NCBI GenBank assembly: GCA_903823545.1
Contig: CAIJTL010000269.1
Span: 1-9,856 of the forward strand
DNA: 9,856 bases
Reading direction: 5' to 3'
Source of the DNA: an uncultured Planctomycetaceae bacterium
GTDB lineage: Bacteria > Planctomycetota > Planctomycetia > Planctomycetales > Planctomycetaceae
Made by a program: the position numbers and the translations under genes. How positions within the stretch are numbered: position 1 is the stretch's first letter; every line of letters begins with the position of its first letter. Positions 1 to 6,143 of the stretch are shown one piece after another. The notes under the pieces were generated by a model. That model saw nothing but the letters and a program-made list of their open reading frames with translations. It was not told the origin of the DNA and did no database searches.

Positions 1-339
1 ATCAATCGTCGCCAATATCGCAACCATTGTTCCAAAGCGGTGTGACGAGATTCTGAAGCACAGAATGTTCACAACACGCCATCGTTCGCACATTTCGCGC
101 ACCAATTCGCGCGCATCATGGGCGATGGGGCGCGCGAAAAGTGTCCCGTCAGGAGTTGCCGTTGATCTGCCCTTGCACGAAGTGAATCACGCACCTCGTC
201 GAAACTACTGGCGGTCTTGCACGCGACAGTCGTCGGCACGTGGCTTGCTAGCCTCAGAGAATAAGACGGCTTCTCCGGCGTGAGTCGTTGCTGAGCAATA
301 AGCGAAAACAGTCCAATCCTTCGCCGCGCGGGAGTGCTC
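1..339. other. left-edge region with no supportable gene
   Basis: Open frames exist on both strands here. The plus-strand frame is short, arginine- and serine-rich and shows no domain. The minus-strand frame runs into the N-terminus of the plus-strand cysteine-rich gene, which has family support, and is read as its shadow. I see no convincing -35/-10 pair, no terminator and no RNA gene. The region probably holds the leader and promoter of the gene starting at 340, and perhaps the edge of something to the left. Confidence 0.4.
330..334 (+). promoter_or_regulatory. ribosome binding site GGGAG deciding the start at 340
   Basis: GGGAG at 330-334 lies five bases before the ATG at 340. A GTG at 334 would overlap this site and have no usable Shine-Dalgarno, so ATG 340 (followed by ATG 343) is preferred as the start. 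Confidence 0.55.
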
Positions 340-1185
340 ATGATGTTGTGGCTGCCGATTGCCTTTGTGACGTTGATGGCGCTTGCCGTCATGACTGTGT
401 TTTTACTGACTTTCTGCAATGTCGCGTTTGCTGAAGCGAGTTGCGGTGTTCGTCGATTTTCGACGGGGCTTGATGTTCCGTCAGAGTCAAACGACCGTAT
501 GCACGCGTGGGCTGCCAACCTTGCCCGACGAGTTGTCGCTCGACATGCACAGCAACCTCGGTCAGCGGAGACTCCGCTGGCGATTGCCTCCGAATTGGAG
601 GCGAGCGCGAATGCGGTCTTGGAACGAGCCGCTCAACAGGCGAGTTCGTCTGTTAAGTCGTTCTGCACGATAGCGACGACTTGTCCGAATCCGCGACCGC
701 GACAAATTGCCGTGACGGCACCTGAAGTCTTTGCAATTACGACCGAGCTGGAGCGGACATATTCCAATTGTGATTTGCAGATCGTTCGCGAATTAGCCGT
801 CTTAAACGGTCGTCGGGCTCGTTTTGTCTTGCCAGAAGAATTCCCGCAAGCAGGTATTACTTGTCCTTTGCGTGCCCCAGACGGTCACTGCATGACGTTT
901 ACGAATCGCCCCATTGCGTGTCGGCAATTGAGTGACTCGTGCCCATGTGGTGATAGCGGGAGTTGCCAGGGGGGCAGTTGCAAATCAAGTTGCTCACCCA
1001 CTGATGTTGCGGAACAACTCCACGATGGGATTTCGAATGGTCTTTCTGAGGGACTGCGGCTCGCTGGTTTGGATGACGGTGCTTACGAGCTGAATGATGC
1101 TCTCGCGACCGCTTTGACGACTCCCCACGCAGCGGCACGTTGGTCGCAAGGCGAAGCGGTGTTTGCCAATTGTGCAAAGGCGTAA
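340..1185 (+). CDS. membrane-anchored cysteine-rich protein, divergent YkgJ-type cysteine cluster family
   Basis: From ATG 340 the protein has 281 residues; a GTG at 334 would add two. A hydrophobic stretch over about residues 3-30 looks like an N-terminal membrane anchor or uncleaved signal. The family call rests on the C-terminal half. The motif CPLRAPDGHC, followed by RPIACRQL (about 175-196), matches the second metal-ligand half of YkgJ-type zinc/iron-chelating proteins. The tail (GLDDGAYELNDAL, then AARWSQGEAVF) resembles planctomycete members as I remember them. The first half is unusual: where the family has CxxxCxxCC before TAPEV, this protein has only two cysteines in CTIATTC before VTAPEVF. 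An extra cysteine- and glycine-rich insert, about residues 201-218, follows the RPIACR motif. The biochemical role of the family is poorly known; metal binding is a family-level assumption and is weakened here by the missing ligands. The gene stands alone and ends about 75 bases before a strong terminator. Confidence 0.72.
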   Translation: MMLWLPIAFVTLMALAVMTVFLLTFCNVAFAEASCGVRRFSTGLDVPSESNDRMHAWAANLARRVVARHAQQPRSAETPLAIASELEASANAVLERAAQQASSSVKSFCTIATTCPNPRPRQIAVTAPEVFAITTELERTYSNCDLQIVRELAVLNGRRARFVLPEEFPQAGITCPLRAPDGHCMTFTNRPIACRQLSDSCPCGDSGSCQGGSCKSSCSPTDVAEQLHDGISNGLSEGLRLAGLDDGAYELNDALATALTTPHAAARWSQGEAVFANCAKA

Positions 1186-1211
1186 GCGAATCGCGGTAAT
1201 GCTGTGGGCTA

Positions 1212-1243
1212 AACTGCGTCGAGTGCTGCCTTAATACGCAGTT
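1212..1243 (+). repeat. inverted repeat AACTGCGT / ACGCAGTT
   Basis: Two perfect 8-base arms (1212-1219 and 1236-1243) with a 16-base loop lie just after the cysteine-rich gene and before the main terminator. They could form a 3'-UTR hairpin in its mRNA. No T-tract follows, so it is not a terminator by itself. Confidence 0.4.
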
Positions 1244-1260
1244 GAAATGACTCTCTGATC

Positions 1261-1306
1261 GCCTATGTCGCACTAGCCCCAAGACTGGTGCGACATAGGC
1301 TTTTTT
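1261..1306 (+). terminator. strong rho-independent terminator after the cysteine-rich gene
   Basis: The arms at 1261-1276 and 1285-1300 form a 16-base-pair stem (GCCTATGTCGCAC pairs with GTGCGACATAGGC, with one G-T wobble near the loop). The loop is eight bases (ccccaaga). Six T residues follow at 1301-1306. The T-tract is on the plus-strand side, so it terminates transcription from the gene ending at 1185. Confidence 0.9.
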
Positions 1307-1564
1307 CGTTTGGTGCAGAAACCGAAATGAGATTGGCAGCGAAATCGCTTGGTTCGCTGGGCGTTGAGTCGTCCGCTGTGACATCTCCGTTAGGGCTCGA
1401 ATGATTCACGGCGCAGAGACCACATGATTGCGCTCACATTGCGATATTGTATGTCGTAATCAACGACGTGCGCTCGCGAAGGGGGCAGTCATCCGTAAAA
1501 GCAAAAGCCCGGCATTTCTAAGATGCCGGGCTTCATCCATGACCATGGTTTTTTTCTTGAGGGC
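1307..1564. other. convergent intergenic region
   Basis: Between the plus-strand terminator and the end of the minus-strand regulator I see only the regulator's own terminator hairpin. The open frames here cross terminators or are shadows and show no domain. Confidence 0.5.
1495..1533 (-). terminator. rho-independent terminator of the response regulator gene
   Basis: The arms AAGCCCGGCAT (1505-1515) and ATGCCGGGCTT (1523-1533) are a perfect 11-base inverted repeat with a seven-base loop. Read on the minus strand, the stem is followed by TTTTGCTTTTA, an interrupted T-rich tail. It lies about 30 bases beyond the regulator's stop codon. Confidence 0.85.
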
Positions 1565-2992
1565 TCAAACTGGAGTTGGTTCTGCCGATAGTGCGGTGTT
1601 GCCGTCGAGGCCGTATTTCTCCAGCAAGCGATAAAGTGAGCGCCGTGAAACTCCGAGGACTTGAGCGGCGCGGCTTTTGTTTCCTTTTTGCTTCTGCATG
1701 ACTTCGACCACGCGTGCTTTTTCGATGGCAGACAACGTTCCGTCATCGACTGGTAATGTCAACGCAATGGTGGGGGCTACACCCGTCTGCGGTGCAGTTA
1801 CCGCAGGGTTTAGCACTGCGGCAGGCAACTCGTCGGTTGTGATGAATCGGTCGTCAGCCAGAATTTTGGCTCGCTCGATAACGTTTATGAGCTGCCGAAT
1901 ATTGCCAGGCCAGCTGTATGTTTCGAGAACTCGCAGCGCATCTGGAGCGATTTGCCAACCGCTACCAAGAAAATGATTGACGAGCAGCGGAATATCGCCC
2001 GTGCGAGTTCGCAGCGGTGGCAGATCGAGCGACATGACGTTGATGCGGTAATACAAATCTTCGCGAAAGCGATGGGCGGCGACTTCTGCTGCGAGGTCGC
2101 GATTCGTCGCTGTAATGACGCGCACATTGACGCGGCGTTCTTGCAGAGAGCCGACGCGACGCATTGAACCGTCCTGCAAGACCCGTAGAAGCTTGGCCTG
2201 CATGACTCCGGGCATCTCGCCGATTTCATCAATGAAGAGCGTGCCACCGTCGGCCAATTCAAACAGGCCAGGCTTTGCGGCAATCGCGCCGGTAAATGCC
2301 CCCTTTTCGTGTCCGAAGAGTTCACTTTCGAGCAACGTTTCAGTCAGAGCTGTGCAATTGATCGAGATCAATGGTCGACCCGCTCGCGAACTATGGTCGT
2401 GCAACGCACGGGCAACAAGTTCTTTACCAGTGCCGCTCTCCCCTTGAATCAAGATCGCTTTGTCACTTGGACCAGCCTTCGCGATGAGCTTGAGAACCTC
2501 CTGCATTGCCAGTGATTCGCCAACCATTTGGACCTTCGGCTGACTCCGTTCAAGCACCGCTTTGAGCTGCACGTTTTCTTGGTTAAGTCGCCGCCGTTCA
2601 TAGGCTTTTTGAATCAGTGTTTCGAGTTCTGCGAGCGAAAACGGCTTCGAGAGGAAGTCGTATGCGCCTAGCTTCATGGCCTGCACGGCGGTTTCGACGG
2701 TCCCTTCGCCCGTGAGCAAAATGACTTCACATTCCGGCGACAGCTCTTTCACCCGCTGCAATAAATCTAGACCTGTCAGGCCGGGCATCGCCATGTCTGA
2801 GACGACAACATCAAACTGCCTGTCTTGAAGCAGCCGTAATGCATCGTTGACCCCTGGTGCCTCATGCACTCGAAACCCTCGCCTGACAAATCGCCGAGCG
2901 GCGGCGCCGCGAAACTCATTGTCATCATCAACGAAAAGGAGTTCGACATGAGCAGGATCGAAAGCGATTACGTTGTTTGAACTATCAGCCAT
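1565..2992 (-). CDS. sigma-54-dependent response regulator (NtrC/AtoC family)
   Basis: This 475-residue protein has the full architecture of a bacterial enhancer-binding activator. The receiver domain is about residues 17-130, with acidic pocket D22-D24, likely phosphoacceptor D66 (in VVVSDMAMPG), T94 and K116. The AAA+ sigma-54 interaction domain is about 155-385, with Walker A GESGTGKE (184-191), the sigma-54 contact loop GAFTGA (231-236), Walker B GGTLFIDE (249-256), the FREDLYYR segment (309-316) and WPGNIRQL (361-368). A Fis-type helix-turn-helix is about 420-462 (GNKSRAAQVLGVSRRSLYRLL). Such proteins bind enhancer DNA and, after phosphorylation, use ATP hydrolysis to open sigma-54 promoters. 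No key motif is missing. No histidine kinase gene is in the window, so the kinase partner is unknown. No clear Shine-Dalgarno precedes ATG 2992. The stress-protein gene lies 106 bases upstream on the same strand, so the two may be co-transcribed. The regulated genes are probably the flanking stress-protein genes, by inference. Confidence 0.95.
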   Translation of the reverse strand: MADSSNNVIAFDPAHVELLFVDDDNEFRGAAARRFVRRGFRVHEAPGVNDALRLLQDRQFDVVVSDMAMPGLTGLDLLQRVKELSPECEVILLTGEGTVETAVQAMKLGAYDFLSKPFSLAELETLIQKAYERRRLNQENVQLKAVLERSQPKVQMVGESLAMQEVLKLIAKAGPSDKAILIQGESGTGKELVARALHDHSSRAGRPLISINCTALTETLLESELFGHEKGAFTGAIAAKPGLFELADGGTLFIDEIGEMPGVMQAKLLRVLQDGSMRRVGSLQERRVNVRVITATNRDLAAEVAAHRFREDLYYRINVMSLDLPPLRTRTGDIPLLVNHFLGSGWQIAPDALRVLETYSWPGNIRQLINVIERAKILADDRFITTDELPAAVLNPAVTAPQTGVAPTIALTLPVDDGTLSAIEKARVVEVMQKQKGNKSRAAQVLGVSRRSLYRLLEKYGLDGNTALSAEPTPV

Positions 2993-3052
2993 GGCGCGGA
3001 CTTTCGCGGTTTTCTGGTGTGATTGTCGTTTGACACAGGACTATTGATGGGG

Positions 3053-3092
3053 ATCACTCAATGAGGCGTCACTCTTATTGCCTGTGAGTGAT
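3053..3092. repeat. inverted repeat ATCACTCA / TGAGTGAT upstream of the regulator gene
   Basis: Perfect 8-base arms (3053-3060 and 3085-3092) with a 24-base spacer lie between the stress-protein stop (3099) and the regulator start (2992). No T-tract follows on the minus strand, so it is a poor terminator candidate. It could be an operator or an mRNA hairpin between the two genes. Confidence 0.4.
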
Positions 3093-3098
3093 TTCAAA

Positions 3099-3539
3099 TC
3101 AATCGGCTCGCCGAAGCACCAGGACCTCACACGGGGCGTGTCGCAAGACTGCTTCAGCAACGGAGCCTAGAAAGAATCGCTTGACCCCATGATATCCATG
3201 CGAAGGCATCACGATCAGGTCCGCGTGAATTGCGGTAGCGATCTCAGCAATCCGCGCTGCGGCATCTCCCTCCATGACCTTCGAGCAGACTCCTGCAAAC
3301 TGAGGGCGCGCCTTCAAATACGCGGCCAGATGTACTTCCGCAAGTTCGATCCAGCGGTTGATTTCAACAATAGGAATTACCTCGCCAGCATATGGCAGCA
3401 TCGTGGGAGGTAATGCCACATGTATGACATGCACACGTTCCGCTTTGCCCGCGATTTCTATCGCAGTCTGAACGGCAGCGTCAGATGCAGAGGAAAAGTC
3501 GATCGGGACAACCACGCAATTCTTGGGGGACCAGGGCAT
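3099..3539 (-). CDS. universal stress protein, UspA family (left copy)
   Basis: This is a single-domain Usp protein of 146 residues, the usual family length. The first strand VVVPIDFS contains the conserved aspartate (D14). The C-terminal nucleotide-binding signature is PSHG-9x-GS (112-126), followed by VAEAVLRHAPCEVLVLR. In ATP-binding Usp proteins the pattern is G-2x-G-9x-G-S/T; the first glycine is proline here, a common variant. Usp proteins are cytoplasmic dimers induced by starvation, low oxygen or other stress; the ligand of this one cannot be told. A good ribosome binding site (GGAG, complement of 3548-3551) lies eight bases before ATG 3539. A candidate sigma-54 promoter about 65-80 bases upstream reads toward this gene. 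The response regulator gene follows on the same strand. Confidence 0.93.
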   Translation of the reverse strand: MPWSPKNCVVVPIDFSSASDAAVQTAIEIAGKAERVHVIHVALPPTMLPYAGEVIPIVEINRWIELAEVHLAAYLKARPQFAGVCSKVMEGDAAARIAEIATAIHADLIVMPSHGYHGVKRFFLGSVAEAVLRHAPCEVLVLRRAD

Positions 3540-3605
3540 GATGAGTTCTCCGTTCTTGATTCACCGGTGGTGGGGCAATGAGGTTGCTGTCACAAATCAG
3601 ATCAG

Positions 3606-3620
3606 GCAAAGGTCATGCCG
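3606..3620 (-). promoter_or_regulatory. candidate sigma-54 promoter toward the left usp gene
   Basis: Read on the minus strand it is CGGCAT-GACCT-TTGC, against the consensus TGGCAC-N5-TTGC. The invariant GG and GC are present with exactly 10 bases between them; the first and last bases of the -24 box differ. Predicted transcription start is near 3594, giving a leader of about 55 bases before ATG 3539. Confidence 0.5.
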
Positions 3621-3731
3621 AGTTGAAGACATTGCTGGCGCTGCAAACCTGCAAGAATCTAGAAGTCCCAAATCGATTCTGGGTTAAGTTGCTCGAATTA
3701 CGCTTTTGTGATTTATGACGACGCAATTTCT

Positions 3732-3785
3732 CGGCTGACTGCCGGGAACGTCTTTGATTCGAGAAGGTGTTGTCCCTGTCAGCCG
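3732..3785. repeat. inverted repeat CGGCTGAC / GTCAGCCG
   Basis: Perfect 8-base arms at 3732-3739 and 3778-3785 lie 38 bases apart, inside the divergent regulatory region. This could be a pair of half-sites for a regulator, or chance. Confidence 0.35.
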
Positions 3786-3821
3786 GTAGCCATTCGATCC
3801 GAAATACTCAGCGATTTGCGG

Positions 3822-3871
3822 GTGTGCGATCCGAAGACTGTGTGCGATTTCAGCAGCACCAGGTGTGCGAT
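3822..3871 (+). promoter_or_regulatory. three direct repeats GTGTGCGAT, candidate enhancer (UAS)
   Basis: The 9-mer GTGTGCGAT occurs at 3822-3830, 3840-3848 and 3863-3871; the first and third copies share a 10-mer with a leading G. Start-to-start spacings are 18 and 23 bases. The cluster is 130-180 bases upstream of the plus-strand sigma-54 promoter and about 200-250 bases upstream of the minus-strand one. Both distances suit an enhancer for an NtrC-type activator. That the neighbouring regulator binds here is inference; classical NtrC sites are dyads, and these copies are direct repeats. Confidence 0.5.
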
Positions 3872-4000
3872 GTAGCCCAGCTTGCGTACTGTATTAGGAG
3901 AGGCACGACATATGAATTATCCACACCAAAACAGCCAAGTACCTAAAACCATCGAACATTTCTGACGCAAACTGGTTCGCGACGCCGCGCTGATGCCTTA

Positions 4001-4015
4001 TGGCACCGTGCTTGC
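4001..4015 (+). promoter_or_regulatory. sigma-54 (-24/-12) promoter of the right usp gene
   Basis: TGGCAC-CGTGC-TTGC matches the sigma-54 consensus TGGCAC-N5-TTGC at every defined position. GG is at 4002-4003 and GC at 4014-4015, with the required 10 bases between them. Predicted transcription start is near 4027, giving a leader of about 47 bases to ATG 4074. Confidence 0.8.
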
Positions 4016-4073
4016 TTGATTCGGTCCGATAACCGTCTTTTGGCTCTCTGCTCTCGAAGTAAGGACTAATGGC

Positions 4074-4538
4074 ATGCTCCCGATTAAAAAAATTCTATGT
4101 CCTGTTGACTTTAGTGAGCTCAGCCTGAATGCGATGGCGGTTGCCATTGAAATGGCGGCCACGTTTGGTTCTGAACTGCATTTGCTACATGCTTTCGAGG
4201 GATACGACGAAATCTCGCTAAGTCCGGAAACAGCCCTGACTCCGCTCCCACAATGGCTGGTTAAGTTGCGACAAGTCTGCCTTGAAAAGCTCTCGGAATT
4301 GCCTGGCCCGGATCACGCGGCCAAATGCGGCGCGGTCGTGAGGGCATTTCGAGAAGGGCCAGCGATTCCCGAAATTCTAAGCTATGCCGATCAGCACAAA
4401 ATCGAATTGATCGTACTGGCCACTCACGGTCGAACTGGCATCAAGCATCTTTTGATGGGGAGCGTTGCCGAGAATGTCGTACGGGGTGCCAAGTGCCCAG
4501 TGCTCACGATTCGCGGAGGCGAGCCAGCAAAGACATAG
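4074..4538 (+). CDS. universal stress protein, UspA family (right copy)
   Basis: This is a single-domain Usp protein of 154 residues. It starts with KKILCPVDFSE (conserved D12) and ends with the nucleotide-binding signature ATHG-9x-GS (116-130), then VAENVVRGAKCPVLTIR. The first glycine of the G-2x-G-9x-G-S/T pattern is alanine, as in many family members. The central region (about 43-95) differs greatly from the left copy, so the pair is not a recent duplication. AAGGA at 4061-4065 lies eight bases before ATG 4074. An ATG at 4069 is out of frame and too close to that site. The gene lies downstream of a consensus sigma-54 promoter, so expression probably needs sigma-54 and an activator, most simply the regulator encoded at 1565-2992. 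It likely acts as a cytoplasmic stress-survival factor; its ligand is unknown. Confidence 0.94.
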   Translation: MLPIKKILCPVDFSELSLNAMAVAIEMAATFGSELHLLHAFEGYDEISLSPETALTPLPQWLVKLRQVCLEKLSELPGPDHAAKCGAVVRAFREGPAIPEILSYADQHKIELIVLATHGRTGIKHLLMGSVAENVVRGAKCPVLTIRGGEPAKT

Positions 4539-4635
4539 TTTGCCGATGCCGCACGCATGTAGGAGTCATCGCTCCGCGTGACGAGGCAAGCCTTGGTCAG
4601 CATGTGGGAAGACCGTGATTCAATGATGTGAGGCT

Positions 4636-4681
4636 CGTTTTCAACGTGACAATTCAGCCCGTTGTGAGCACATTGAAAACG
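4636..4681. repeat. inverted repeat CGTTTTCAA / TTGAAAACG
   Basis: Perfect 9-base arms at 4636-4644 and 4673-4681 with a 28-base spacer lie in the gap between convergent usp and hemL genes. No function is evident; it may add structure to the usp 3' end. Confidence 0.35.
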
Positions 4682-4708
4682 TGCCCCACGAAATCATTGG
4701 TATCTCCG

Positions 4709-4739
4709 GACGGCGATGCAGTTAAGACTGCCGTCTTTT
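4709..4739 (+). terminator. probable rho-independent terminator of the right usp gene
   Basis: GACG (4709-4712) pairs with CGTC (4732-4735), and GCAGT (4718-4722) pairs with ACTGC (4727-4731) around a TAAG loop, with a five-base bulge on the left arm. TTTT follows at 4736-4739. An alternative pairing of GACGGC with GCCGTC is also possible. The T-tract is on the plus-strand side, so it serves the usp transcript rather than hemL. Confidence 0.55.
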
Positions 4740-4752
4740 CACTGCCATCTTT

Positions 4753-6036
4753 TTACAGTGTCGCTAACACGGCACGAGCGGCAGCGATCGTTGTTTCGAT
4801 GTCCCCGTCCGTATGGGCGGCAGAGACGAAGTTCGCTTCAAATTGGCTGCACGGAAGATAGACGCCTCGTTCAATCATCCCCCAGAAGTAGCGGGCAAAT
4901 AGTTTTGTGTCGCTCTGTCCGGCAGTTGTATTGTCCGTGACGACGTTCGGGTTAAAGAAGAGCGTGAACATGCTCCCGACGTGCGGGATGGTGTGTGAAA
5001 TGCCGACGGCAGACGCCGCTTCGCTCAGACCCCGACAGAGTTTTTCTGTCTTGGCGGCGAGCGTGGCATACGGCTTCGTTTCGCGCAACGTCGTTAGCGT
5101 TGCGATACCGCTCGACATTGCCAGCGGATTTCCGGAGAGCGTTCCTGCTTGATAAACCGGCCCGCTCGGCGAAACCACGGCCATGATGTCCGCTCGACCG
5201 CCGTAGGCTCCGACCGGCAGTCCACCTCCGATGATCTTTCCAAGCGTCGTCATGTCGGGAGTGATACCGAACAGTTCTTGAGCACCGCCGAACGCCAATC
5301 GGAACCCGGTCATGACCTCGTCAAAGATCAAAACGGTGCCGTGCTTCGTGCAGAGTTCGCGGCAAGTTTCGAGAAATCCGGCTTGCGGAATCACAACTCC
5401 CATGTTGCCGACGACTGGTTCGAGAATCACCGCCGCGATCTTGTCACCGTGAGCGGCAAATGTATCGGCCAGCGTTTGCGGATCGTTGAACTCTAAGACG
5501 ATCGTGTCTGCCGTACAGCCTGCCGGAACGCCGGGGCTTGAAGGAACACCGAGCGTCAGCGCGCCGCTTCCCGCTTTCACCAACAACGAGTCGACATGTC
5601 CGTGATAGCAGCCCGCGAACTTGATGATCTTGTCACGCCCAGTAAAGCCGCGCGCGACACGTATAGCGCTCATCGTCGCCTCGGTTCCCGAGTTGACCAT
5701 GCGGACCTTCTCGATGGAAGGAACAGCCGCGATCACGAGTTCGGCCAATTCGGATTCGAGCTCCGTCGGTGCGCCGAAGCTCGTACCGCGAGCGAGTGCA
5801 GAGTCGATGGCTGAGATCACCGCAGGGTGTCGATGCCCCAAAATGTGCGGACCCCACGAGCCGATGAAATCGAGAAAATAGTTGCCGTCGAGATCGATCA
5901 GAAATTGTCCTTCGCCGCGCTGAATAAAGATCGGTTCGCCCCCAACGGCACCAAATGCTCGGGCAGGGCTGTTCACGCCACCTGGGATCGACTTCAACGC
6001 ACGTTGGAATTGCTGCTGGCTACGTTCGCGATTCAT
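4753..6036 (-). CDS. hemL: glutamate-1-semialdehyde 2,1-aminomutase
   Basis: This PLP enzyme converts glutamate-1-semialdehyde to 5-aminolevulinate, the last step of the C5 route to heme and other tetrapyrroles, in the cytoplasm. From ATG 6036 it has 427 residues, the standard length. Its start, [10 protein letters not shown] leading to [12 protein letters not shown], matches the family. A GTG at 6084 would add 16 atypical residues and is less likely. Visible family motifs include [16 protein letters not shown] (115-120), [19 protein letters not shown] with the PLP-ring aspartate D239, and [16 protein letters not shown] with the Schiff-base lysine K267. [13 protein letters not shown] is also typical. 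No residue looks missing. The ECF sigma gene lies 107 bases upstream on the same strand; no promoter or ribosome binding site is obvious between them. No other heme gene is in the window, so hemL is not in a heme operon here. Confidence 0.96.
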   Translation of the reverse strand: MNRERSQQQFQRALKSIPGGVNSPARAFGAVGGEPIFIQRGEGQFLIDLDGNYFLDFIGSWGPHILGHRHPAVISAIDSALARGTSFGAPTELESELAELVIAAVPSIEKVRMVNSGTEATMSAIRVARGFTGRDKIIKFAGCYHGHVDSLLVKAGSGALTLGVPSSPGVPAGCTADTIVLEFNDPQTLADTFAAHGDKIAAVILEPVVGNMGVVIPQAGFLETCRELCTKHGTVLIFDEVMTGFRLAFGGAQELFGITPDMTTLGKIIGGGLPVGAYGGRADIMAVVSPSGPVYQAGTLSGNPLAMSSGIATLTTLRETKPYATLAAKTEKLCRGLSEAASAVGISHTIPHVGSMFTLFFNPNVVTDNTTAGQSDTKLFARYFWGMIERGVYLPCSQFEANFVSAAHTDGDIETTIAAARAVLATL

Positions 6037-6143
6037 CAGTGTTGTCCATGAGTTTGAGGCAATCTTCGATCGCGGCGTCTGCACTTCATGGCCGCGAAAT
6101 ACTTCGAGGCGATTTCATAGCGATGGCAGGTCATGTTGAGAAC

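Larger units (their letters stand above)
3540..4073. other. 534-base divergent intergenic regulatory region between two usp genes
   Basis: No frame here looks coding. It holds a candidate minus-strand sigma-54 promoter (3606-3620), an inverted repeat (3732-3785), three direct GTGTGCGAT copies (3822-3871) and a full-consensus plus-strand sigma-54 promoter (4001-4015). It is unusually long for this compact stretch, which fits enhancer-dependent promoters. Confidence 0.7.

Noticed and set aside
69..518. Minus-strand open frame of 149 codons
   Set aside because: It overlaps the 5' part of the plus-strand cysteine-rich gene, has no recognisable domain and has an implausible composition. It is read as a shadow frame.
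899..1384. Minus-strand open frame of 161 codons
   Set aside because: It runs through the strong terminator hairpin and lies opposite the conserved cysteine motifs of the plus-strand gene. It shows no domain of its own.
3917..3925. Perfect DnaA-box 9-mer TTATCCACA
   Set aside because: It is a single copy with no further boxes, no AT-rich unwinding region and no dnaA/dnaN/gyrB genes nearby. A lone 9-mer is compatible with chance and does not make an origin.
4069..4128. Short frame from ATG 4069 overlapping the start of the right usp gene
   Set aside because: It is out of frame with usp, only about 19 codons long, and its ATG lies only three bases after the AAGGA site. The usp ATG at 4074 has normal spacing and family support.
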